Assembly: GCA_023705985.1 (NCBI GenBank)
Contig: BPTO01000010.1
Coordinates: 1-35,722 of the forward strand
Reading direction: 5' to 3'
Origin: Candidatus Heimdallarchaeota archaeon
GTDB lineage: Archaea > Asgardarchaeota > Heimdallarchaeia > Heimdallarchaeales > Heimdallarchaeaceae
Length of the DNA stretch: 35,722 bases
A model generated the notes under the pieces. It was not told the DNA's origin, ran no database searches, and worked only from the letters and a program-made list of their open reading frames with translations. This document shows, in pieces, positions 7,801-14,483 of this stretch (within the stretch, counting starts at the first letter, position 1; every line of letters starts with the position of its first letter). The position numbers and the translations under genes are program-made.

Positions 7801-8889
7801 TCAACTTTTATAAAATCTAGGATCTACTTTTTTTCTTTTTTCTGCACCTTCAAGATTTTTCATTGCTTGGTTTTTTGCTTGCTCTAAAGATTTATTAGAA
7901 TGATCTTTCCACCTTAAATGCGTTTTTGCGCTCTCTCCGCAATAAGGACAGAACAAATTATCCAGCATCTTTAACAATTGATTATGAGCTAGAAGATTTC
8001 TTTTATGACGACTTCTTTCTTGATTAATGGGTTTTGTTAAAACAGCTGCTTGTTCTTTCTTATCTACCTTAATTACCTTTTTTAAGGTATCAATTTCATT
8101 CGTTGGAACGTCTATACTATATCCTAACTCTTTATCACCAACAATTTCAACAGGAACTCCTTTGGTTAGTAAAGCTTCTCGTTCTGCTTTTGGAACTTTT
8201 TTAATCTGTGAAACAAATTTACTTGCTGTATCTTTACTCATATCTGCATCTACGATTTTAGAATAAGCTTGTATCTGTAAATCAATATCACTTATTGTTG
8301 AAAGCCTAGATAAGATTCTCTCCGGAATTCTTTCTTCATCAGATTTACTTAACTCTTCATTAATAATTTCAGGGCTAACAGAAATGGATTCAAGCCAAAG
8401 TCTTATTGTATTAGATTTAACATGAATTTTAGAACAAATTTCATCTATTTTTTCTTCAGTTGGAACAAGAGATAAATCCTTTGATTTCTTCCTTTCGATG
8501 CTGTTAATAATATTAGCTAAACTTTTAGGGGCTAAAACTATTCCAGAACTTCGAAATATTTCTAGAACACCTCTTCCCTTTTCAATCATAAAGAGATCTT
8601 TTCGATGAATATTTTCAATTAATGATTCAATTCTTTGTCTACTATCATCAATATCTTTTACTATTGCATAGATGTTTTTTAATCCTGCAAACTGAGCAGC
8701 TCTCCATCTTCTTTCTCCTGCAATTATTTGATAAGAGTCATCACCAGTAACTCTAACTAGAATTGGATTTAGTAAATCGAACTCTTTTATTGAACCTGCT
8801 AGCTCTTCTAAAGCATCTTTATCAAACCTTTCACGTGGTTGAAAAGGGCTTGGTGTTATATTCTTAACAGGTATTACTTCTATTTCCAT
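7801..8889 (-). CDS. ParB/RepB-like protein with C-terminal zinc-finger-like segment
   Basis: The 362-residue protein begins with a ParB N-terminal domain. IPVKNITPSPFQPRERFD and ELAGSIKEFDLLNPILVR lead to GERRWRAA at 58-65, the conserved GERRxRA box that binds CTP in true ParB proteins. ENIHRKDL follows. The middle is helical and Lys-rich, compatible with an HTH region. The end carries CPYCG and a following THLRWKDH that could hold a metal. In bacteria ParB spreads on DNA in chromosome or plasmid partition, normally with ParA. No ParA gene is adjacent, so a partition role is not shown; archaeal ParB-like proteins often act as DNA-binding regulators. It lies 3 nt after the stop of a small gene whose last codons supply its ribosome binding site (AAAGAGGT), so the two are translationally coupled. 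Confidence 0.82.
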   Translation of the reverse strand: MEIEVIPVKNITPSPFQPRERFDKDALEELAGSIKEFDLLNPILVRVTGDDSYQIIAGERRWRAAQFAGLKNIYAIVKDIDDSRQRIESLIENIHRKDLFMIEKGRGVLEIFRSSGIVLAPKSLANIINSIERKKSKDLSLVPTEEKIDEICSKIHVKSNTIRLWLESISVSPEIINEELSKSDEERIPERILSRLSTISDIDLQIQAYSKIVDADMSKDTASKFVSQIKKVPKAEREALLTKGVPVEIVGDKELGYSIDVPTNEIDTLKKVIKVDKKEQAAVLTKPINQERSRHKRNLLAHNQLLKMLDNLFCPYCGESAKTHLRWKDHSNKSLEQAKNQAMKNLEGAEKRKKVDPRFYKS

Positions 8890-8892
8890 TTT

Positions 8893-9159
8893 TTAACCTC
8901 TTTCCTTAATTAATTCCAAAGCAATAAGTTTCCAAGGAACTTGAGTTATTTCCCAGTTATCTTCTGAAGTATTAATAGATAATAGCTTTGTTGCATCACC
9001 ATCACCATTTTTAACGACAACTTTCATTTGATCTATTGCTTCAGTTTTACTTGTAAATATCCATTTATCATTCCCTGCATCTAAAACGTAAAAACTATCA
9101 GTATCCATCTTCATTATTTCACCTTTACCGTCATTTTCCGGTGTTTTATGGTCTTTCAC
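8893..9159 (-). CDS. Small uncharacterised protein, upstream partner of the ParB-like gene
   Basis: The product is 88 residues, or 73 if translation starts at the internal ATG at 9114. I do not recognise the family. It reads as a small alpha/beta domain: DSFYVLDAGNDKWIFTSKTE, a helix (AIDQMKVVVKNG), LLSINTSEDNWEITQVPWK and a final helix. A TTTTTAA element 25 bp upstream of the GTG at 9159 favours a leaderless start there. GGTG just before the ATG at 9114 favours the shorter form. It is coupled to the ParB-like gene downstream and probably works with it, which is inference from gene order only. Confidence 0.6.
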   Translation of the reverse strand: MKDHKTPENDGKGEIMKMDTDSFYVLDAGNDKWIFTSKTEAIDQMKVVVKNGDGDATKLLSINTSEDNWEITQVPWKLIALELIKERG

Positions 9160-9318
9160 TAGTTATTGTTGGTTTTGTGGTTAAAAAGTAATTGTATTAC
9201 TCTTATTGATTCGATAATCTCATAATTATTGTCGGAATATAATCTTTTTGTTCTAATAGAAGTTCTACAAGGAAAAAAAACAGAAAAAAAGAGGATTTTC
9301 CAATTTTGAAACATATAT

Positions 9319-10287
9319 TTATCGGTTTTTCTTTCTCCACGAAACTATAGCAATAGCTGAAATCAGGAGTATGGAAAATGATAAAGAAGATATATTTTCA
9401 GATACTGTTTGTCCCCATCCAGATAATGTTGCCCATAACCGCCAAATAGCATAAGCTTTCAAATTACCGTTCAAAGCTTCAGTATGTGAAGGATCACAAT
9501 CGTACCAATCAACATCTTCAGTATGGCTAGCTTGCCAATCAAGAGCCCAGTTACCAGAATCAGCTCCATCATTCCAATCACAGTTGTCAGTGACATATTT
9601 ATCACCAAAGTAGGTTCCATCAGGATCATAACTCTCTATATCAGCAAAATCGAAGAGAATCTTATTGTTGGCTAAACAATAATCTCGAATTTGCTCATTT
9701 CTTAGATGTAAATTGCCTTCTAATCCACTTCCATCAACGTGACCAGTCATGTAAATGAACATAACATTAGGATAATCAAGTTCAAGCTGATTCATAGGAT
9801 TAAGATAATCATCAAGCATTGTTTGCTCAGTTTTACCACTAACCTCTCCACACCAGCTCCACATTACAGCATTACAATCAGCATTCGAAGCATCGTCTAA
9901 ATAATCTCTAGTGTATCCATCCCAACCTGCATCACCAACATCAAGATAACCATCACCAACAAAAGTTCCAATCCCATTATCATCAAGAAATGTACTATTA
10001 TAGTCATAGATATCAGTAGTTCCTCCGTTTCCTTCCTTAAATGCAGGAAGACTATTCATTCCTGTCGTTATTTGTGAACCATGAGATGTATGTTGGTACA
10101 CTATTCGTAAAGCGTTCTTTGAATTAAGAATTGCAGAATCAGGTATTGCATCTAGTCTAACAGAGTTACATATTGAATGATTAGCTATTGTTGGTTCTAA
10201 AGCTGCTTTAACAGATCCTCCGGAAAGTAGAATGATAGCTAACGGTATTACTATTATCAATAAAATACTAAATTGTTTTTTCTTCAA
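9319..10287 (-). CDS. Secreted, C-terminally anchored protein, possibly SGNH-hydrolase-like
   Basis: The 322-residue protein has a signal peptide (KKKQFSILLIIVIPLAIILL) and, at the end, a hydrophobic helix followed by WRKKNR. It is therefore exported and anchored by its C-terminus. The ectodomain is acidic and rich in Trp, Asp and Gly. It has conserved-looking motifs: RIVYQHTSHGSQI after about residue 60, FIYMTGHVDGSG in the middle, FADIESYDPDG, and CDPSHTEALNGNLKAYAIWR near the end. The Gly/His-rich motif order and a late Asp-x-x-His (DPSH) suggest an SGNH/GDSL-type esterase fold, but the usual GDS block I is not evident, so function is open. The start is TTG with a weak GGGGA upstream. It stands alone. 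Confidence 0.7.
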   Translation of the reverse strand: MKKKQFSILLIIVIPLAIILLSGGSVKAALEPTIANHSICNSVRLDAIPDSAILNSKNALRIVYQHTSHGSQITTGMNSLPAFKEGNGGTTDIYDYNSTFLDDNGIGTFVGDGYLDVGDAGWDGYTRDYLDDASNADCNAVMWSWCGEVSGKTEQTMLDDYLNPMNQLELDYPNVMFIYMTGHVDGSGLEGNLHLRNEQIRDYCLANNKILFDFADIESYDPDGTYFGDKYVTDNCDWNDGADSGNWALDWQASHTEDVDWYDCDPSHTEALNGNLKAYAIWRLWATLSGWGQTVSENISSLSFSILLISAIAIVSWRKKNR

Positions 10288-10450
10288 GTAATCCCCAACA
10301 AAAAATAATCCGTCCTTTTACATTAATAAATGATTTGGCATTTGAAATGAAATACTATCTTCTTCAATTTACTAAAGAATAAATAAATTATTCTTTACTC
10401 TAAGGTGTGATTCATATTATCCATCTTGTCTTTGAGAACTGTATCACTAT

Positions 10451-11641
10451 CTATGTACCAAGCTTTTTCGAATGAAAGAGTATGTTCTGAACAACAGCTG
10501 CTCCTTCTCTTATTGCTGAGGTTGGATGATTTGTGCAACATACACGACAATCTCCAGCTGCAAACAACCCTTCTGTTTTAGTCATCATTTTATCATTTGT
10601 TTTAATAAAACCATCATGCGTAAAATCTACCATATCGAGTACAGCATCTGCGTTAGGTTCCACTCCAATAAATACGAAAACTCCGTCGGGATTTAGTGTT
10701 ATTTTCTTGTTTGTAGTTGAATCAATAATTTTCAATCCAAATGGTTTTTCTTCATCCTTAATTATGAATTCTACGACCTCTTTATTAATTACTAAATTAA
10801 TCTTTTCATTCCTTGAAACAGCGATTTGTTCTTCATGTGATGCTTTCCAATTCTCATGTCGACCTAGTATGGTTATTTTGGAAGCATATTTAGATAAAAA
10901 TAAAGCTTCTTTAAACGCTTTATCGCCACTTCCAATTACAACTAATTCTTTATCTTTGTAGAATGGACCATCACAAGAAGCACAGTAATGTACTTGGTGC
11001 CCTAATGTTTGTTCTTCTCCTGGGATATTTAGTTGTTGACTTCTTCTACCTGAAGCTACAACTATAATTTTCGCACCTATTGTCCGACCGTAAGAGGTTC
11101 TAGCTCTAAAAGTGTCTCCTGATTTTTGTATTTGAACTATTTCTGAAGAGCCAATAAATTCAACACCAGCTATATCCCCTTGTATATTTAGTTTTTTTGC
11201 CAAATCATAACCGTCAATACCTTCAGGAAATCCAGGATAATTATCAACTTTTCTGAAAAAACATAATTGTCCCCCAATCGCATCTTTTTCAACAATAGCT
11301 GTGTCAATACCCGAGTTTGCTAATAAAAGCGCACAATTTAATCCAGTTATACCACTTCCAATGATAAGAACCTCGTGAAAATCTTTTCCATGAATAATAT
11401 CTATTTCTAATTTATTAGAAAGTTCTTCATTTGAAGGAACAGATAACACAGTACCATCTGTGAAAACAATAGTAGGAACTCTTCGTTTTCCATCATTAAG
11501 TTTTTTAACAATTTCAGCTGATTCTTCATCTTTATCTATATCAATAGTTTTGTAGACAATACCATTATCTTCTAAAAATTTCTTTGTTCTTCTGCAATCT
11601 GAACACCAAGTAGTTGTATAAATAATCTCTATTTCGGGCAT
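10451..11641 (-). CDS. Glutaredoxin-thioredoxin reductase fusion (FAD/NAD(P)H disulfide reductase)
   Basis: The 396-residue protein joins two redox modules. Residues 1-80 are a glutaredoxin domain with active site TWCSDC (C13, C16) and the cis-Pro motif RRVPTIVF. Residues 88-396 are a thioredoxin-reductase-type flavoprotein. VLIIGSGITG at 91-100 binds FAD, YCASCDGPF holds the redox pair C220/C223, VVIGSGDKAFKEA around 234-246 binds NAD(P)H, and GLFAAGDC near the end closes the FAD site. The electron path would be NAD(P)H to FAD to the C220/C223 pair to the fused glutaredoxin. The full-length TrxR portion has all key Cys residues, so the enzyme should be active. A TTTTAAG element 26 bp upstream supports the ATG at 11641. 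Confidence 0.88.
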   Translation of the reverse strand: MPEIEIIYTTTWCSDCRRTKKFLEDNGIVYKTIDIDKDEESAEIVKKLNDGKRRVPTIVFTDGTVLSVPSNEELSNKLEIDIIHGKDFHEVLIIGSGITGLNCALLLANSGIDTAIVEKDAIGGQLCFFRKVDNYPGFPEGIDGYDLAKKLNIQGDIAGVEFIGSSEIVQIQKSGDTFRARTSYGRTIGAKIIVVASGRRSQQLNIPGEEQTLGHQVHYCASCDGPFYKDKELVVIGSGDKAFKEALFLSKYASKITILGRHENWKASHEEQIAVSRNEKINLVINKEVVEFIIKDEEKPFGLKIIDSTTNKKITLNPDGVFVFIGVEPNADAVLDMVDFTHDGFIKTNDKMMTKTEGLFAAGDCRVCCTNHPTSAIREGAAVVQNILFHSKKLGT

Positions 11642-11708
11642 GCTAGGGAGATATAATTGGGTGTTTTAAGCATTGTCCAATGACACTATAAGTGTATGAG
11701 GACTATGA

Positions 11709-11944
11709 AACGATTTTTCTGACAATCAACTTTATCAGTCAGTTTTTGAAAACGACAAAATAGATCCAATACAATCCCTCCTATCTCGCCTACACTCTAT
11801 TTGGGGGCGTGCTTACGGATAGCTTATTGAGGACACAAAGACACTAAGTTAACACGTGACTACTTGTCTAAAATCCTTCATTACAGTGGTGGGAAAAGGA
11901 CACTTAAAATCCCACAAATGATTGTAAAACAGTATTATCTGTAA
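11709..11944 (+). pseudogene. Possible decayed coding sequence in the 425-bp gap
   Basis: No intact gene lies between 11642 and 12066. Two protein-like open stretches occur in different frames. The first (11709-11822) reads out SVFENDKIDPIQSLLSRLH and ends WGRAYG-stop. After two in-frame stops and a frame change, a second (about 11855-11944) reads RDYLSKILHYSGGKRTLKIP and ends KQYYL-stop. Composition is protein-like and less A/T-rich than the spacers around it. I do not recognise the parent family. It may also be chance. Confidence 0.25.
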
Positions 11945-12066
11945 CATAACTTCTTTCTGTTGCTTTATTTTGGATTATCATAAACATCTAAACACATATT
12001 CAATCATACACTCAGCTGAATAATCTATTCAACGCTTACATTTAAATATTGGAAAGTAAATTTTTG

Positions 12067-12393
12067 ATGATGACTAAGGTCGCATATCATTTAATCTGTG
12101 ATTGTAAGAAAGCTGTAAATGCTTATGCCTGTCCTGTATGTATTCTAGCGCCTACTGTCAAAAAAGAATATCATTATTATTCATGTTCTCACTGTAAGAT
12201 GGATTTTACATGTGATCATGCTTTAAAAATAAGTTTTAAGTTTGACGAAGAAGGTCTCCCTAGTCAAACTTCAATTGTCTGTGGAAGATGTGAAACTATA
12301 TTGGAAGAACGTATCTGGCATGTAGAGGGTGAAGATCTTGAGAGAAGTGATTATCCAAAAAAAAGTGTTAGCATTTACCATAGAAATTACTAA
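12067..12393 (+). CDS. Small Cys-rich (zinc-ribbon) protein
   Basis: The 108-residue protein has nine Cys residues in metal-ligand spacing: C11-x-C13, C22-x2-C25 (CPVC), C40-x2-C43 (CSHC), C49 and C72-x2-C75 (CGRC). This can bind two zinc ions. Family and partner are unknown; such archaeal proteins often bind nucleic acid or protein. The frame is open upstream to a TTG at 12049, but TTTAAATA at 12041-12048 would be the TATA box, placing the transcript start near 12067-12070. The ATG at 12067 (or 12070) is therefore preferred. It ends 20 bp from the convergent coiled-coil gene. Confidence 0.65.
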   Translation: MMTKVAYHLICDCKKAVNAYACPVCILAPTVKKEYHYYSCSHCKMDFTCDHALKISFKFDEEGLPSQTSIVCGRCETILEERIWHVEGEDLERSDYPKKSVSIYHRNY

Positions 12394-12413
12394 AAAAGGA
12401 GAGAGTTTTAATT

Positions 12414-13295
12414 TTAGCTAAGAGTTATTTTTCGCGATACTGGATCAAATTCTAGAACACTTATTTCGTGCATCGATATCAGAATAGTTTTGAGTATAAC
12501 AGCTGATTTATCTAATCGCTCTGCAAGTTCATCTATTGTGAGAATTTTAGGAGTAGCCTTCTCTAACTCTAGGTATATACGACCTTCATCACTGCTTTTC
12601 AGTATTTTGTGTATGTTTTCATTTTGAGATAGACTTGGTCCAATTTTGGTTTTTATTTCTTCATATTTAGTTTGGAGAGCTTTGAAATTCTTCTTGAATT
12701 CATCTCTCTCAGATGCAATCTGTTGTAAATTACCCTCAATACCAGCTCTTTCAGTCTGTGTTTTACCTATTTTTTCAGTAATACCAGCTAATTCCTTATC
12801 TAGTTTGCTGATTCTTCCTTTTTTTTCTTTGAGTAATATTTCTTGTTCCTTAATTTTAGCTTCTAGTTTTACAATTTCTTTATCTTTTTCTTCTACAAAT
12901 TGCTTCTCTTGTTCTAATTCATTCTTAAAAGATTCAAATAGGTTTTCAATATCTGAAAATTTACTTTGTAATTTTTCAATATCACCCTTAAATATTGTAG
13001 AAGAATCGTTTAGCTGTTTTTTAATGTCTTTCTGAAGGCCAGCAAAAGAAGAAGATTTTTCTATAGCATTCTTAGTTTGTTTGGTTATTTCCTCAATTTT
13101 CTTGTTAGCTCCTTCTAATTGAACTCTTGTACTTCCCAATTTATTATCTTGATCTTTACAAGTTTTCTCCAAGTCCTGCAATCTCTTCTCGTATACCTTT
13201 TTTTCTTTATTTAAGTAACCTTCAAGGATATCTATCTTCTCTTCCAAATGTTTCATAACATTACTAATATTATCAAGATCTTTTCCTCTAAACAT
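12414..13295 (-). CDS. Long coiled-coil protein with a possible C-terminal winged helix
   Basis: The 293-residue protein is almost entirely helical from residue 5 to about 225. It has heptad-like Lys/Glu/Leu/Ile content and few Pro or Gly residues, as in LEKTCKDQDNKLGS and KIKEQEILLKEKKGRISKL, so it is a long coiled coil. The last 60 residues change character. ILTIDELAERLDKSAVILK followed by EISVLEFDPVSRKITLS looks like a small winged-helix domain. It could be a structural or DNA-bridging protein (SMC-like coil without ATPase); no ATP-binding motif is present. A TTTAAAA element lies about 49 bp upstream. Confidence 0.7.
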   Translation of the reverse strand: MFRGKDLDNISNVMKHLEEKIDILEGYLNKEKKVYEKRLQDLEKTCKDQDNKLGSTRVQLEGANKKIEEITKQTKNAIEKSSSFAGLQKDIKKQLNDSSTIFKGDIEKLQSKFSDIENLFESFKNELEQEKQFVEEKDKEIVKLEAKIKEQEILLKEKKGRISKLDKELAGITEKIGKTQTERAGIEGNLQQIASERDEFKKNFKALQTKYEEIKTKIGPSLSQNENIHKILKSSDEGRIYLELEKATPKILTIDELAERLDKSAVILKTILISMHEISVLEFDPVSRKITLS

Positions 13296-13488
13296 TTTAT
13301 CACATCAGAAGTACTTCTTCTAGAATCTTCGATTGATAAGTTTTAAACATTATTATAGTACTCGTGAGAACAAAGGAAAAGCAAAAGTAATAATATGAAG
13401 TGAAAACCTAATCCCGAATAATTACAAATCAGGGAACTAAATTTAATATTAAATTAAATGTTGTAAAACAGATCCCAATTAACAATAG

Positions 13489-13611
13489 CTAGTTTTGAAT
13501 TATATAGTTTGCAGCTAATGTTAGTTGAGTAATTCTAGATAATTGTTTATTTAAATCATGTCTGAGTTTTAGTTTCTCAGTTTCTCTGTAAGGTTGAGTC
13601 TTGAAATTCAT
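13489..13611 (-). CDS. Microprotein D of a four-gene tandem family (40 aa)
   Basis: An ATG at 13611 is preceded by AGGTGG 7 nt upstream and opens a 40-codon frame ending at TAG. The peptide begins MNFKTQPYRETEKL and ends LAANYIIQN. It is the most divergent of the four, sharing mainly the LxxIxQLT-type segment (LSRITQLT) with the other copies and the same overall length. It is the last gene of the series. No domain is recognised. Coding status rests on the ribosome binding site, tandem placement and partial similarity. Confidence 0.55.
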   Translation of the reverse strand: MNFKTQPYRETEKLKLRHDLNKQLSRITQLTLAANYIIQN

Positions 13612-13627
13612 TTTGTTGCCACCTAGC

Positions 13628-13744
13628 TTATGCACCAATTAATTGAAACCTAGCTACTTGGGTTAATTGATCTAACTTGTTCAATTCTTGACTATATCCT
13701 TTTATTACGCTCTTTTCAAATCGTTGAGATGTTTTTTTAACCAT
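13628..13744 (-). CDS. Microprotein C of a four-gene tandem family (38 aa)
   Basis: The ATG at 13744 follows AGGTG by 6-7 nt. The 38-residue peptide begins MVKKTSQRFEKS like copy A. It has ELNKLDQLTQVARFQLIGA at its C-terminus, matching the SIERLTQEVRLLLVGA end of copy A. The shared ends with different middles show selection at the protein level rather than DNA duplication alone. Its stop is 17 bp from the start of copy D. Confidence 0.65.
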   Translation of the reverse strand: MVKKTSQRFEKSVIKGYSQELNKLDQLTQVARFQLIGA

Positions 13745-13756
13745 TCTTGTCACCTA

Positions 13757-13876
13757 TTAAATTGCTCCTACTAATTGTAAGCTGACTTCTTGAGTCAATC
13801 TTTCAATACAGTTGTATTGTTTTCCATATTCTTGTTCGTATCCGTTTTCCAGTTTTTGAAATATTTTTCTAACCAT
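13757..13876 (-). CDS. Microprotein B of a four-gene tandem family (39 aa)
   Basis: The ATG at 13876 follows AGGTG by 6-7 nt. The 39-residue peptide shares NG-EQEYGKQYN and IERLTQEV with copy A, differing in the first residues (MVRKIFQKLE) and at the end (SLQLVGAI). It is charged, probably helical and amphipathic, with no signal peptide. It contains one Cys. Its DNA is about 94% identical to copy A over 101 bp, indicating recent duplication. Its stop is 12 bp from the start of copy C. Confidence 0.68.
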   Translation of the reverse strand: MVRKIFQKLENGYEQEYGKQYNCIERLTQEVSLQLVGAI

Positions 13877-14013
13877 TTTTTTCACCTATTTTATGCGCCT
13901 ACTAATAGTAGTCTGACTTCTTGAGTCAATCTTTCAATACTGTTGTATTGTTTTCCATATTCTTGTTCATGTCCGTTTTCCAGTTTTTGAGATGTTTTTT
14001 TAACCATTTTTTT
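13782..14013. repeat. 101-bp direct repeat within microprotein genes A and B
   Basis: Bases 13782-13882 and 13913-14013 are the same apart from about six substitutions and are offset by exactly 131 bp. The repeat covers most of copies A and B plus the first bases upstream of each start. Several differences are silent or conservative (for example Ser/Cys, His/Tyr), as expected for duplicated genes. Confidence 0.8.
13891..14007 (-). CDS. Microprotein A of a four-gene tandem family (38 aa), promoter-proximal
   Basis: The ATG at 14007 follows AGGTG by 7 nt and is the first gene of the series. The 38-residue peptide begins MVKKTSQKLENG and ends RLTQEVRLLLVGA. It reads as a single charged amphipathic helix with a hydrophobic C-terminal face, possibly a protein-binding or membrane-touching helix. 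There is no known domain. The likely promoter element, TTTTAAAA in a 14-bp palindrome at 14049-14062, is about 48 bp upstream, leaving a short leader that carries the ribosome binding site. It is divergent from the MoxR operon, whose promoter is about 430 bp away. Confidence 0.68.
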   Translation of the reverse strand: MVKKTSQKLENGHEQEYGKQYNSIERLTQEVRLLLVGA

Positions 14014-14048
14014 GCACCTATACTAACAGAAGACTCACCTTTATTAAG

Positions 14049-14062
14049 GAATTTTAAAATTC
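14049..14062 (-). promoter_or_regulatory. Palindromic TATA-type element before the microprotein cluster
   Basis: GAATTTTAAAATTC is a perfect 14-bp palindrome. Its TTTTAAAA core could be the TATA box for the minus-strand microprotein genes, giving a transcript start about 20-25 nt before the ATG at 14007. Confidence 0.35.
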
Positions 14063-14433
14063 TCTTGTTTTACAGCCCAACTTGGAAGTTTTAAGCAAAT
14101 TCTTCTAAATTGAACCATAAAACCAATATTCTAATACTATAAACCAAAAGGTTAAACCTTGTTTAAAAACCATTCAAAATGCGATATCTTCACAATTCCA
14201 AAATCGTTTTACACTTTTACAATGCACACAAAATCGAAATTATTATCTTCATACATCTATCAACTTACAGAAAAAACGTTTTTTAGTAATAGACAAAGAT
14301 ATGTAAAAGATTAGCATTTTAAATTGAACTACTAGTAACTCTTCTCTGAAAACAGCTAGAAAAATACTTTCAATTAACCCTCCATTGTTATCTTGTAATT
14401 TTAAAATTATTTATTCTCACCTTGTTTAAACAG
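14063..14433. other. Divergent intergenic region, no gene seen
   Basis: I see no credible open frame or RNA gene here. The 12-mer ACCTTGTTTAAA occurs at 14156-14167 and again at 14419-14430, the second copy directly before the operon's TATA box. The second copy also contains the palindrome GTTTAAAC. These could be binding sites for a regulator of the divergent operons. Confidence 0.4.
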
Positions 14434-14441
14434 TTTATATA
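14434..14441 (+). promoter_or_regulatory. TATA box of the MoxR-DUF5682-VWA operon
   Basis: TTTATATA gives a predicted transcript start near 14463. That leaves a leader of about 20 nt containing AAGGTGG (14471-14477), a strong ribosome binding site 6 nt before the ATG at 14484. Confidence 0.6.
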
Positions 14442-14483
14442 CCAAAATCTTTGAATCAGAACACTATTAAAAGGTGGAAAAAT

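Noticed and set aside
10533-10961. 142-codon plus-strand frame inside the reductase gene
   Set aside because: Antisense to a well-supported gene with all cofactor motifs; Ser/Pro/Thr-rich composition is a shadow.
12646-13035. Plus-strand 129-codon frame opposite the coiled-coil gene
   Set aside because: Ser/Phe-rich composition is the usual antisense image of a Lys/Glu-rich coiled coil; no promoter or ribosome binding site.
13782-14013. CRISPR-like or tandem-repeat DNA
   Set aside because: The units are explained as duplicated microprotein genes with ribosome binding sites; there are no short repeats with unique spacers.
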